Shown in pieces: positions 1 to 8,845 of a DNA stretch of 64,000 bases; position 1 is the first letter of the stretch; each line of letters opens with the position of its first letter. The position numbers were made by a program, and so were the translations under genes. This stretch comes from PALSA-600 sp037142875 (GTDB lineage Bacteria > Actinomycetota > Thermoleophilia > Gaiellales > Gaiellaceae): positions 434,001 through 498,000 of the forward strand of contig JBAWZV010000001.1 in the NCBI GenBank assembly GCA_037142875.1. The letters run 5' to 3'. The notes under the pieces were generated by a model that worked only from the letters and a program-made list of their open reading frames with translations, was not told the origin of the DNA and searched no databases.

Positions 1-420
1 GACGGGGAGCATGGCGGGAAGGTGGGAGACCATGGCGATGAGCCCGAGGCGGTCATCGGCCATGTGGACGTTGCCGTCGCGGCCCTTCGCGGGGCCGTCG
101 AGGCGACCCATGTAGTTGGAGAAGATCCGCCATGGCTCGACGCCGCGGGTGAGGTGGACGCCGATGTTCCGGTGCAGCGGTGTGCCGACGTCGTCGGGTC
201 CCATCGCGGTCGCGATCGCGACCGATGCTCCCTCGTTGCCGCGGCCGGTGTAGAACGAGCCCGGGATCTTCCCCTGCCGGTAGAGGATGTGGCCCCGCTC
301 TTCGAGGCCCCGCGTCAGCAGCAGGTTGCGGTAGATCCCCAGCAGATCCTCACGATCGAGGCCCCATTCGTGAACCTCTTGCAGGGAGCCGCTTGGCTCG
401 GCAACACGCGTGGTGGCCAT
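1..420 (-). CDS. 2-oxo acid dehydrogenase E1 component alpha subunit (5' part only)
   Basis: This gene reads leftward and runs off the left edge, so only the first 140 or so codons are present. The translation contains a TGRGNEGASVAIA stretch, then TPLHRNIGVHLTRG and GRDGNVHMAD, which is the typical N-terminal half of thiamine-diphosphate E1-alpha subunits of pyruvate or branched-chain 2-oxo acid dehydrogenase. These enzymes decarboxylate 2-oxo acids and pass the acyl group to lipoyl E2. Which substrate is used cannot be told from this fragment. I chose the ATG at 420 because a TAGAGT box lies nine bases upstream; an in-frame ATG at 426 is the alternative. Beta subunit and E2 would be expected just outside the window. 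Confidence 0.85.
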   Translation of the reverse strand, partial: MATTRVAEPSGSLQEVHEWGLDREDLLGIYRNLLLTRGLEERGHILYRQGKIPGSFYTGRGNEGASVAIATAMGPDDVGTPLHRNIGVHLTRGVEPWRIFSNYMGRLDGPAKGRDGNVHMADDRLGLIAMVSHLPAMLPV

Positions 421-429
421 CGCCATCGG

Positions 430-435
430 ACTCTA
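430..435 (-). promoter_or_regulatory. -10-like box TAGAGT for the E1-alpha gene
   Basis: TAGAGT on the minus strand, nine bases before the ATG at 420. Fits the leaderless TAnnnT pattern seen across the window; no convincing -35. Confidence 0.4.
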
Positions 436-477
436 CTGCGCCGGCGAAACCTGCCGCGTCCGTCCGCCGGGCCGGGC

Positions 478-483
478 TATCGT
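478..483 (+). promoter_or_regulatory. -10-like box TATCGT for the zinc-ribbon gene
   Basis: Six bases separate this box from the GTG at 490, so transcription probably starts at the start codon. It helps choose that start. Confidence 0.45.
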
Positions 484-489
484 CCTGCT

Positions 490-774
490 GTGGGAAAAGC
501 TGCCGACTGGCTTCGTGAGGAGCGCCGGAAAGTCCTCGGCGACTGGACCGCGCTCTGCCTGCGCTGCGGCGCAGCCCGGCGCTGGTTCGAGGAGTTCGAG
601 GCGGAGATTCCGTCCGAGTGCCCCGCCTGCGGGGGCGAGATGATCCATCGCTGCCCGTCGTGCAAGGCGCCGTTCTCGTCGACCTTCGCGGTCGACTGCG
701 AGCAGTGCGGGGCGAGACTGCGCGACCCGGAGCTCTTCGGAACGCTGATCCGGCGAGCGCCGCGTCCGACGTGA
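490..774 (+). CDS. small double zinc-ribbon protein
   Basis: About 94 residues. Four CxxC pairs (CLRC, CPAC, CPSC, CEQC) form two predicted zinc-binding ribbons, preceded by a helical, charged N-terminus. The overall look is like small cytosolic DUF2321-type zinc-ribbon proteins, whose function is not established. The open frame continues upstream, but that part is only the antisense shadow of the E1-alpha gene; the GTG at 490 is preferred because of the TATCGT box six bases upstream. It converges on the ASCH-like gene with only 14 bases between the stop codons. No enzymatic role can be assigned. Confidence 0.65.
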   Translation: MGKAADWLREERRKVLGDWTALCLRCGAARRWFEEFEAEIPSECPACGGEMIHRCPSCKAPFSSTFAVDCEQCGARLRDPELFGTLIRRAPRPT

Positions 775-788
775 GCCGGGCCGCGACC

Positions 789-1154
789 TCAGGCGTTCGC
801 TGCGGGCCTGATCGCGGAGAAGCGAATCACCGTGACCGTGTCGTCCGCCGTCACGTCGCGGTTGTAGAGCTGGCTCAGGAAGTGCGCCATCTCCTCGGTG
901 CGCCGAACCTCGGGGTTGTCGTGCTCGATCTCCCGCGGTGAGAGCTCACCGAGGCGCTTCACCTCAACCTTGTCGATCACCGCGTCGAAGACATGCACGC
1001 GAGGGCCGAACCGGTTTCCGCAGAGCACCGAGACGATCATCCCCTTCTCGTACTTGCGGGACTTGTCCCCCAGCCGGATCGTCGCGGTCTTGCGATGCGA
1101 GCGGAGCTGGGCCTCGACGACCGGCGAGTAGAAGTTGAGCGCGAACGCAGGCAC
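789..1154 (-). CDS. ASCH-domain-like protein
   Basis: 121 residues. The pattern of a basic segment with TIRLG near residues 24-30, then a KGMIVSVLCG strand, an acidic DAVIDKV strand and a C-terminal TVTVIRF strand matches the small beta-barrel ASCH fold, a PUA-like domain thought to bind RNA or modified nucleotides. The GTG start at 1154 sits eight bases after a TATGAT box. The gene follows the NUDIX gene on the same strand with a gap of nine bases, so the two may also be cotranscribed. A nucleotide-related role for the pair is inference only; the precise ligand is unknown. Confidence 0.6.
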   Translation of the reverse strand: MPAFALNFYSPVVEAQLRSHRKTATIRLGDKSRKYEKGMIVSVLCGNRFGPRVHVFDAVIDKVEVKRLGELSPREIEHDNPEVRRTEEMAHFLSQLYNRDVTADDTVTVIRFSAIRPAANA

Positions 1155-1162
1155 CGCCGGCG

Positions 1163-1168
1163 ATCATA
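1163..1168 (-). promoter_or_regulatory. -10-like box TATGAT for the ASCH-like gene
   Basis: TATGAT on the minus strand, eight bases before the GTG at 1154 and overlapping the 3' end of the NUDIX gene. Confidence 0.4.
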
Positions 1169-1607
1169 CGCCGTCACGACCTGCGAGAAACGCCAGTGCT
1201 CTCTCGGCGACCTCGCGCTCGCCGGCGTAGGCAAGTGTCGCTGGCGCCTCGTCGAGTGGAAGCCACGCCGTCGCATCCACCTCGTGGCGAAACTCGTCGG
1301 TGATGTCGCCGATCTCGCCGGAGTCATAGAGCAGCAGGAAGAACTCGACGCGCTTGCTGACGGGCCGCGACCGCGTGGCGAAGCCGTACTCGATGTGCCC
1401 GAGCTCGGCCAGGAGTCGACCGTGGAGGCCGGTCTCCTCAACAACCTCCCGGAGGGCCGCGTCCGTCGGTGACTCTCCCTCGTCGATCCGACCCTTCGGG
1501 AGCGCCCATGTGCCGATCGTCCGGCCACCCGGCCTGATCGCAGCGAACTCCCAGCGGCCGCCGTGATGACGTGCGAGCACTGCGCCCGCCGAGTGGTCAC
1601 GCCTCAC
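1164..1607 (-). CDS. NUDIX hydrolase
   Basis: 147 residues, a normal single-domain NUDIX length. A complete NUDIX box starts at about Gly39: G-x5-E-x7-REVVEETG, with the REVVEE residues that bind the metal and hydrolyse a diphosphate bond in a nucleoside diphosphate linked to another group. Weak extra sequence before the box includes a TWALPKG strand, like the diadenosine-polyphosphate/MutT-type branch. The substrate cannot be read from the sequence. The GTG start at 1607 is six bases after TAAGAT, so the mRNA is probably leaderless. The ASCH-like gene lies directly downstream. Confidence 0.85.
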   Translation of the reverse strand: MRRDHSAGAVLARHHGGRWEFAAIRPGGRTIGTWALPKGRIDEGESPTDAALREVVEETGLHGRLLAELGHIEYGFATRSRPVSKRVEFFLLLYDSGEIGDITDEFRHEVDATAWLPLDEAPATLAYAGEREVAERALAFLAGRDGV

Positions 1608-1613
1608 AGGAGA

Positions 1614-1619
1614 ATCTTA
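1614..1619 (-). promoter_or_regulatory. -10-like box TAAGAT for the NUDIX gene
   Basis: TAAGAT on the minus strand, six bases before the GTG at 1607. Confidence 0.45.
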
Positions 1620-1663
1620 GCGCCTTCGACTGAGATTTCGACGCCAAGGCTCGCCGGGACCGC

Positions 1664-1669
1664 TATGCT
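1664..1669 (+). promoter_or_regulatory. -10-like box TATGCT for groES-groEL
   Basis: TATGCT lies ten bases before the CIRCE repeat, so transcription would start just at the operator, as expected for HrcA repression. A good -35 hexamer is not obvious. Confidence 0.5.
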
Positions 1670-1678
1670 CGTCCGGCT

Positions 1679-1701
1679 GGCACTCACCACGTGCGAGTGC
1701 C
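1679..1701 (+). promoter_or_regulatory. CIRCE operator (HrcA site)
   Basis: GGCACTC, nine bases, then GAGTGCC: a seven-base inverted repeat with the exact nine-base spacing and the GCACTC/GAGTGC core of CIRCE. It is 51 bases upstream of groES. HrcA binds this element and represses chaperonin genes until heat shock. The outermost bases of the classic TTAGCACTC arm are not kept. Confidence 0.85.
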
Positions 1702-1752
1702 GATGACTGTCACGAACCTGTCACAAGCGCAACGGAAGCGGAGGTTTCACGA

Positions 1753-2064
1753 ATGAACTTGCAGCCGCTGGGCGATCGTCTGATCGTCGAGCCCCTCGAG
1801 GAAGAGACGACCACGATCGGTGGAATTGTCCTTCCCGACACCGCAGTTGAGAAGCCGCAGCGCGGCAGCGTCATCGCTGTCGGCCCCGGCCCCCGCAACA
1901 CCGACACGGGCGAGCACATCGCCATGGATGTCGCAGCGGGTGACGTTGTCGTCTTCTCCAAGTACGGCGGCACGGAGATCCGAATCGAAGGCACCGACTA
2001 CCTGATCCTGCGCGAGAGCGACGTTCTGGCCAAGGTCGCTGCCAAGGCAAAGACCAAGGCCTAG
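1753..2064 (+). CDS. groES: co-chaperonin GroES
   Basis: 103 residues, the usual length. It opens with NLQPLGDRLIVEPLE and has the mobile-loop region with TTIGGIVLPDTA near residues 22-33, followed by the GxVxAVGPG strand and the VVFSKYGGTEI roof strand. GroES forms a seven-subunit lid on the GroEL cage in the cytoplasm. The GAGG Shine-Dalgarno at 1741-1744 lies eight bases before the ATG. groEL begins 22 bases downstream, so both form one operon, controlled by the CIRCE element upstream. Confidence 0.97.
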   Translation: MNLQPLGDRLIVEPLEEETTTIGGIVLPDTAVEKPQRGSVIAVGPGPRNTDTGEHIAMDVAAGDVVVFSKYGGTEIRIEGTDYLILRESDVLAKVAAKAKTKA

Positions 2065-2086
2065 GAAGAGAGAGGAACAAGAGAAC

Positions 2087-3715
<1,629 letters not shown>

Positions 3716-3755
3716 TTCGCTTCGGGGGAGCACGTCTTCCCCGGTGAGCTGTTTC

Positions 3756-3790
3756 AGCGAGGGCGCCGGCTTCAAGCCGGCGCCCTCGCT
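3756..3790 (+). terminator. hairpin terminator after groEL
   Basis: A perfect 15-base-pair, very GC-rich stem (3756-3770 with 3776-3790) with a TTCAA loop, 40 bases after the groEL stop. There is no clear T-tract after it, so it may act as an I-shaped terminator or protect the 3' end. It also shields the convergent gene at 3912-4517. Confidence 0.75.
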
Positions 3791-3911
3791 CCTTAAAGGC
3801 GAAAGGCCGGCGGGCGACCAGCCTTTCAGATCACACGAGGGTGGATACTGTGCGTCACACCTCTCATCGGCGACTGCACGAGGGCGATAGATCCCTCGGT
3901 CGAGTCAGCCG

Positions 3912-4517
3912 CTAGAAGGCGTAGCGCTCTTCCCTGAACGGGTCGGCGTCGTTGTTGTAGCCGTAGCGCTCCCAGAAGCCGTGTCGGTCGGTCGAGGTCA
4001 GCTCGATGCCCGTCAGCCACTTGGCGCTCTTCCAGAAGTACTTGCCCGGAACGATCAGGCGAAGCGGGTACCCGTGATCCGGCGTCAGCTCGTCGCCGTC
4101 GGCGTGGGTTGCAAGCAGAGCGTCGTCGTCCTCGACGAACGAGATCGGGACATTTGCTGTGAAGTCGTTCGCCGCGTGAGCGATCGCGAACCTCGCCGTG
4201 GGCCTCGGATGGCAGAGCACGGCGAGCTCGCGCCAGTGGACGCCCGTGAAGCGCGCGTCGAACCGGCTCCAGCGCGTGACACAGTGGATGTCCTGGACGT
4301 TGTCTGTTCGCGCAAGGGTGCTGAACTCAGCCCACGTCAGCTCGAGCGGCTGGTCGACCTCTCCGAAGACGCGGAACCGCCAGGTGCTCAGGTCGATCGT
4401 GGGCACTCCGCCGGCGTGCAGGACAGGCCACTTTTCGGTCAGGTACTGCCCGGGTGGCAGGCGTGCCGCGTCGTATCCCGCGTCGCGCACCTTGTCTTCC
4501 GCCTTGGCCCGGAACAC
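3912..4517 (-). CDS. sulfite-oxidase-like molybdopterin oxidoreductase
   Basis: 201 residues, only the molybdopterin-binding domain of the sulfite oxidase family. Key marks are LPPGQ near residue 20, WPVLHAG at about 30-36, and DIHCVTRWSRFD, whose Cys79 should be the molybdenum thiolate ligand. A HGYPLRLIVPG segment near residue 150 is also typical. There is no twin-arginine signal, heme domain or C-terminal dimerisation domain, so it is predicted to be cytoplasmic and to need a separate electron partner. The substrate is unknown; the family includes sulfite oxidases and YedY/MsrP-like reductases. The GTG start is seven bases after TAGTGT. The gene is divergent from ygfZ. Confidence 0.85.
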   Translation of the reverse strand: MFRAKAEDKVRDAGYDAARLPPGQYLTEKWPVLHAGGVPTIDLSTWRFRVFGEVDQPLELTWAEFSTLARTDNVQDIHCVTRWSRFDARFTGVHWRELAVLCHPRPTARFAIAHAANDFTANVPISFVEDDDALLATHADGDELTPDHGYPLRLIVPGKYFWKSAKWLTGIELTSTDRHGFWERYGYNNDADPFREERYAF

Positions 4518-4523
4518 CCGACC

Positions 4524-4530
4524 TACACTA
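4524..4530. promoter_or_regulatory. two overlapping divergent -10 boxes
   Basis: TACACT (plus strand, 4524-4529) lies six bases before the GTG at 4536, and TAGTGT (minus strand, 4525-4530) lies seven bases before the GTG at 4517. The same seven bases therefore seem to serve both directions. Confidence 0.5.
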
Positions 4531-4535
4531 GCCCG

Positions 4536-5306
4536 GTGACCGAGGCAGCGACAAGGGCGTTCATCCGACCCCGGGCGTACGTCCGGGTCAAGGGTCCTGA
4601 CGCCGCCGACCTGCTGCAGCGGATCGTCTCGAACGATGTTCTGGCGGGGGAGTCATGTGAGGCGTTGATCCTCACGCCGAAGGGGCGGGTGATAGCGCCG
4701 CTCCTGGTGTGGCACCGTGGCGAGAACGACTTTCTCCTCCTCACCGAGCCTGAGCTCGGTGAGCCGGTTCGCGTCCATCTGACCCGGATGCGGTTCGCGT
4801 CAAGGTGCGAGATCGAGGTCGAGGAGCATGTCTCCGCGATCGTCTTCGGCGAGGCCGAAGGGATCCCGACCCGCGACTACGGCGAGCCGGCAGTCGAGGT
4901 GCTCGATCCTGCAGTGCTGCCCGATCCGCTGGACGACTCGATCGAGCGTCTCCGGATCCTCGCGCGCACGCCACGCTGGGGCCGTGAGATCGACGACGGC
5001 ATCCTGCCGGCGGAGGCCGGCCTCGACACGCGCGCGATCTCGTTCACGAAAGGCTGCTACCCGGGCCAGGAGCCGCTTGCGCGGCTCCACAACCGCGGTC
5101 ACGTCAATCGAACGCTGCGAGTCGTCGAGTTCGCAAACGACATCAGGGCCCACCAGGCGGATGAGGTTCGTCACGACGGCGTGTCGGTCGGGCGCGTCAC
5201 GAGCGCCGTTCCCGGACTCGCCCTGGCCTACGTTCGCGTCGAGGTTCCGGTGGGTGCCGTCCTCGAGGTTGCCGGGCACCCGGCGCGTCTGCGCTCGTCG
5301 AGCTAG
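4536..5306 (+). CDS. ygfZ: YgfZ/GcvT folate-binding family protein
   Basis: 256 residues. The family signature K-G-C-Y-x-G-Q-E is present at residues 172-179, with the conserved Cys174, after an N-terminal folate-binding GcvT-like domain (RVKGPDAADLLQRIVSND). YgfZ proteins use tetrahydrofolate and help assemble or repair certain iron-sulfur proteins; they lack the aminomethyltransferase activity of GcvT. The GTG at 4536 is chosen over the longer open frame because of the TACACT box six bases upstream and because upstream sequence is antisense to the sulfite-oxidase gene. Its stop codon shares the palindrome CTAG with the convergent permease gene. Confidence 0.85.
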   Translation: MTEAATRAFIRPRAYVRVKGPDAADLLQRIVSNDVLAGESCEALILTPKGRVIAPLLVWHRGENDFLLLTEPELGEPVRVHLTRMRFASRCEIEVEEHVSAIVFGEAEGIPTRDYGEPAVEVLDPAVLPDPLDDSIERLRILARTPRWGREIDDGILPAEAGLDTRAISFTKGCYPGQEPLARLHNRGHVNRTLRVVEFANDIRAHQADEVRHDGVSVGRVTSAVPGLALAYVRVEVPVGAVLEVAGHPARLRSSS

Positions 5307-6814
5307 TCGATCGGTACGTCGACCATGCGCCGCCGGTTCGGCGCCGCCGCGATGTACCCGGCGATGGCGATCAGCACGATCACGCCAAGCGTCCCGAGGG
5401 CGTACGCCTCGAACTTCAGCTGCGAGACGCCCCAGCGGTCCTTGAACGACCCGTACTCGACCCCGATCAGACGCTCCAGGGTCGAGGGGAAGACGGCGGC
5501 CCACGACCCGAGCACGATGAAGAGCGTCACGAAGATCGTGCCGATCCAGATGCCCACCTTCCCGAACGGGAACGCGTAGGGGCGATGCACGTCGGCGTGG
5601 GTGTAACGGAGTTTCAGGATCGCCGGGAAGACCAGGATGTACGAGATGAGCGTTGTCGACAGCGCGATGTCGAGGACGACGCCAAACGTGCTGTCAGCGC
5701 CGCCGTTGAAGAACTCGAGGGCGACGGTGCAGAAGGCCGTCGCGACGACTCCGGACATGACGTTGACCCGAACCGGCGTGCCGAGCTTGCGGTTGAAGAC
5801 ACCGAACCAGCTCCAGAACGCGCCGTCGAGCGCGGCGACTGCCTGGACACGGTCGGAGCCGATCATCCAGACCGCTCCCGAGGTGAGCAGGCTGCCGATG
5901 AACCCGATCGTCATCACGATCAGCAGCGGGTGTGCAGCGCCGCCGTAGACGGTGAAGACCTCGGTGACTGCCTCGATGAAGCCGCCGATTCCGGTCACCT
6001 TGTCGAGCGGTAGGACGAGCAGGATCCCGAGCACCGGGAAGATGTAGCTGATCATTCCCAGCATGGCTGCCTGGAAGACCGAGACGGGAACGTCACGGTG
6101 GGGGTTCTCCATCTCCTCGGCCGCCCCGTTCTGCAGCTCGAAGCCGACGTAGTTGAAGAGCAGCACCGGGACGAGCGCGATGAAGACCCCGCGGGTCGGA
6201 GCCGAGTCGTGCCCGGAGAAGCCGTGGAAGCCGTGCCTGGCGCCGTAGATGACGACGGTCACCGAGAAGCAGCCGAGTGTCAGGAACCGCAGCGCAGCGC
6301 CGAGGTTCGGGATCCACTTGCCGTAGCGCAGCGACGCGATCGCGACGCCGATCGAGATCCAGATGAAGGCAAGCTTGAACGTGTAGTCCCCGAACGTCCC
6401 CTCGCCGATTCCGGAGACGTTCTTCCGCCACGCCTCGGTTGAGAGGAACGCGAGCGACCCACCGACCCAGAGCGGATTCGAGATCCAGTAGAAGACGGCG
6501 CCGATGCCGCCCGCGAGGCGGCCCCAGGCGAGCTTCATCCACTCGTAGGGCCCACCCTCCTCGGCGAAGGTCGAGCCGGCCTCGGCCATGAGCAGCGCGT
6601 ACGGGAGCACAAACACGACGCCGAGGACGACCAGCCAGAGGAACCCCTGGGGGCCGTACGATGCGACGGTTCCGAGCGTGTCGAGGCCGACGAAGGCGCA
6701 GACCGTGAACAGCACCATGTCGAATCGCCGAAGCGACTTGACGAGCTTGCTCTTCTCTTCGAGAGCAAACGCTGTCGTCTGCTCGAGGTGCACCGGCTCG
6801 GTCGTCACGTCCAT
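5303..6814 (-). CDS. APC-family amino acid permease
   Basis: 503 residues with about twelve hydrophobic segments. The first transmembrane segment, DMVLFTVCAFVGLDTLGTVASYGPQG, carries the unwound-helix glycines typical of APC permeases, and FNYVGFELQNGAAEEM resembles the helix 6 substrate region. It probably imports an amino acid or related amine in symport with protons; the substrate cannot be predicted. I place the start at the ATG at 6814, which has a GGGGGG purine-rich ribosome site five bases before it, instead of the longer frame starting at 6928. A TATCTT box at 6863-6868 gives a leader of about 40 bases. Its stop overlaps that of ygfZ. Confidence 0.88.
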   Translation of the reverse strand: MDVTTEPVHLEQTTAFALEEKSKLVKSLRRFDMVLFTVCAFVGLDTLGTVASYGPQGFLWLVVLGVVFVLPYALLMAEAGSTFAEEGGPYEWMKLAWGRLAGGIGAVFYWISNPLWVGGSLAFLSTEAWRKNVSGIGEGTFGDYTFKLAFIWISIGVAIASLRYGKWIPNLGAALRFLTLGCFSVTVVIYGARHGFHGFSGHDSAPTRGVFIALVPVLLFNYVGFELQNGAAEEMENPHRDVPVSVFQAAMLGMISYIFPVLGILLVLPLDKVTGIGGFIEAVTEVFTVYGGAAHPLLIVMTIGFIGSLLTSGAVWMIGSDRVQAVAALDGAFWSWFGVFNRKLGTPVRVNVMSGVVATAFCTVALEFFNGGADSTFGVVLDIALSTTLISYILVFPAILKLRYTHADVHRPYAFPFGKVGIWIGTIFVTLFIVLGSWAAVFPSTLERLIGVEYGSFKDRWGVSQLKFEAYALGTLGVIVLIAIAGYIAAAPNRRRMVDVPID

Positions 6815-6862
6815 GTTCCCCCCTGTCGAATCACCCATCGGGTGGTGGCGCCCTGCGGCGCG

Positions 6863-6868
6863 AAGATA
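6863..6868 (-). promoter_or_regulatory. -10-like box TATCTT for the APC permease
   Basis: TATCTT on the minus strand, about 48 bases before the ATG at 6814; the leader includes the G-rich ribosome site. This gene therefore does not follow the leaderless pattern. Confidence 0.35.
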
Positions 6869-6931
6869 CGCGCGCACATGTTCCTGCGCAACTGGGAGTC
6901 GACCGGTCTCGTCCCGGGTCGGTGCCACGGC

Positions 6932-6937
6932 TACACT
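6932..6937 (+). promoter_or_regulatory. -10-like box TACACT for tRNA-Arg
   Basis: TACACT ends ten bases before the first base of the mature tRNA. Confidence 0.4.
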
Positions 6938-6947
6938 GATTCGCCCC

Positions 6948-7020
6948 GCGCCCGTAGCTCAGGGGATAGAGCGCTGCCCTGCGGAGGCAGAGGCCGCAAG
7001 TTCGAATCTTGCCGGGCGCA
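6948..7020 (+). tRNA. tRNA-Arg (anticodon GCG)
   Basis: A complete 73-base cloverleaf can be drawn. Acceptor stem GCGCCCG pairs with CGGGCGC (7013-7019), discriminator A at 7020. D-stem GCTC/GAGC with loop AGGGGATA, which holds the A20 arginine identity base. Anticodon stem CTGCC/GGCAG with loop CTGCGGA, so bases 34-36 are GCG (6981-6983). T-stem GCAAG/CTTGC with loop TTCGAAT. CCA is not encoded. Anticodon GCG reads CGC and CGU. Most bacteria use ACG, deaminated to ICG, for this job, so G34 is unusual. The convergent membrane-protein gene ends three bases downstream. Confidence 0.93.
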
Positions 7021-7023
7021 TGT

Positions 7024-8766
7024 TCAACCAGTCGATGATCGGGTCACCGCCTGGAGTGAGGCGGGCCCGCAGCCTGGTGTGACGTAGACGTCTGCGACGC
7101 GTTCGGTCGGGCCGAGCTGCCGCAGCTGGCTTACCGTTGGGTACACGAACGAGAGCGCGTCGAGGGAGTACGGGCGGATCGCGGGCATCGTCGCCGCGCT
7201 GACGATCTTGTCGACCCCCATCCGGTCAGCGAGGCCCCGTAGCTCGGTCATCGACGGCGGCGGGATCGCATCGAAGTTGTAGTGCAGGTTCTCGACCACG
7301 GGGTCGGCGATGAAGCGCCCCTCAACCGAGGGCGGGCCGAGGGCGCCCTCGGCGATGTTGAACCTGAAGCCGCTCTCGGCCTGCCAGATGAGCGAGTCGC
7401 CCCAGCGACCGAAGGGGAAGACGAGGAGCGTGGCGCCCTTCGGAATGCAGGCCCGCGCGTCCCCATGCTGGAAGAACGGGAGCTGTGGGGGCGTCTGCAC
7501 GAACGCGCCGGTCCAGAACGGCGGTGCGATCGCGGCGACGGCGATGACCGGGAGCACGTAGGGCCGCGCGAAGACCCTTCCCCGGGCGGCGGCGATCCAG
7601 AACGCGGCGAGCGCTGCGAGGGCGAGCGTGGCGTAGCCCGCGAGCCGCGACGGGAGGATGTTGTCCAGCCCCGGCAGCTCGTAGAGCCAAGACGACGGGA
7701 GCCTCATCACGTGACGGCCGTTGACGTAGAGGTCGGTGCCAAGCGAGAGGAAGGTTGCGACGCCGAACGTCGCGAGGATGAGCCCGGCTCCACGCGGCCA
7801 CGGGCGTCGCAGCAGCAGGAGCACGACCGTCAGGAGGGTCGGGATGCCGACGTAGGAGTCACGCTCCGTGGTGTTGCCGGGAAAGTGCGAGGTGACCGAC
7901 GCGAAGGTCTGCCCACCCCAGCCGGTGACGGTGGTCGGAACGATCAGGTTGAGCAGATCCGCGCTGAAGCTCCCCGGATGGGCGAGTGAGACCGGGCCGC
8001 TTGAGAGGAGCGCGTAGTAGACGAGCGGGGACGTGACGGCGGCCGCGATGCTGTACGCGGCGAGGACCGGCATGACTGCCGGGCGCAGCGCCGCGCGGAC
8101 GCTTCGACGGGCGAGCGCTGCGAGGGCGAGCGTCGAGCCGAAGACGAGGGTGGCCGTGACGGCGACCTCGGTCGAGATCGATGCCTGGAACGCGAGCAGG
8201 GCGCCGAGCCGCCAGGTGAGGCCACGACCCCCAAGCTCGCCGCGGACGAACCGGAGACCGGCGAGCAGGATCAGCGGCATGCAGAAGGCAGCCGAGAGGT
8301 GGAGGTGGCCGGCGTACTCGTTGGCGAGCATGAAGCTCGAGAAGCCGTAGAGGTAGCCGCCGACGATCGCACCCCACGACGAACGGGTGAGGGCGCGAAG
8401 GAGCAGGAAGGCCGTCCAGGCTGAGAGTGCCGGTGCGAGGAGCGCGGCAACGTTGTAGGCCACAAGCGGCCCGAAGAGCAGCGTGATCGGGGAGAGCGCG
8501 ATCGCGAGCCCGGGAACGGAGGTCACCCAGGCGAGGTTCACCCCGACCGGTGAGTAGACCGCGTGAGAGTAGAACGGGTTGATCCCGCTCAGGATCGCAT
8601 GTGGCCACCACCCAAGCGACCAGACGAAGATCGCCGGATCGTCCCAGCCAGGCGTCCCCACGAGTCGCGTTCCCGGATGCGGAAGGAGACGCCAGCCGAA
8701 GTACCCGGATGAGACCGCCAGATAGCCAGCAAGCACCGCCGTCGTCTTCAGTCTCGCCCCTCGCAC
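7024..8766 (-). CDS. polytopic membrane protein, GT-C glycosyltransferase-like
   Basis: 580 residues with roughly ten to twelve transmembrane segments in the first 420 residues and a soluble C-terminal part of about 150 residues. The first large loop has an acidic GTPGWDDPAIFVWSLGWW stretch, in the place where GT-C enzymes keep their catalytic acidic residue, followed by YSPVGVNLAW. This resembles uncharacterised actinobacterial membrane glycosyltransferases that use polyprenyl-phosphate sugars on the outer face. No specific sugar can be named. The GTG at 8766 is preferred (TACGTT box nine bases before); a TTG at 8784 is possible. Confidence 0.65.
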   Translation of the reverse strand: MRGARLKTTAVLAGYLAVSSGYFGWRLLPHPGTRLVGTPGWDDPAIFVWSLGWWPHAILSGINPFYSHAVYSPVGVNLAWVTSVPGLAIALSPITLLFGPLVAYNVAALLAPALSAWTAFLLLRALTRSSWGAIVGGYLYGFSSFMLANEYAGHLHLSAAFCMPLILLAGLRFVRGELGGRGLTWRLGALLAFQASISTEVAVTATLVFGSTLALAALARRSVRAALRPAVMPVLAAYSIAAAVTSPLVYYALLSSGPVSLAHPGSFSADLLNLIVPTTVTGWGGQTFASVTSHFPGNTTERDSYVGIPTLLTVVLLLLRRPWPRGAGLILATFGVATFLSLGTDLYVNGRHVMRLPSSWLYELPGLDNILPSRLAGYATLALAALAAFWIAAARGRVFARPYVLPVIAVAAIAPPFWTGAFVQTPPQLPFFQHGDARACIPKGATLLVFPFGRWGDSLIWQAESGFRFNIAEGALGPPSVEGRFIADPVVENLHYNFDAIPPPSMTELRGLADRMGVDKIVSAATMPAIRPYSLDALSFVYPTVSQLRQLGPTERVADVYVTPGCGPASLQAVTRSSTG

Positions 8767-8775
8767 GTCGGGCCG

Positions 8776-8781
8776 AACGTA
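8776..8781 (-). promoter_or_regulatory. -10-like box TACGTT for the GT-C-like gene
   Basis: TACGTT on the minus strand, nine bases before the GTG at 8766. Confidence 0.35.
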
Positions 8782-8845
8782 CAAGAATTTCCGGTGCTAT
8801 CGCGACGCCCTGCATCTGGCTCCGCCACCGATCGGGCATGCTCCG

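Noticed and set aside
22..489. Extended N-terminus for the zinc-ribbon gene
   Set aside because: This stretch is the antisense of the E1-alpha gene and its translation shows no domain; the GTG at 490 is better placed.
3981..4535. Long N-terminal extension of YgfZ
   Set aside because: It overlaps the sulfite-oxidase-like gene on the other strand, and the family starts at about the GTG at 4536.
6948..7024. tRNA end as an integration site
   Set aside because: No integrase or repeated tRNA 3' end was seen within the window; the adjacent genes are ordinary chromosomal genes.
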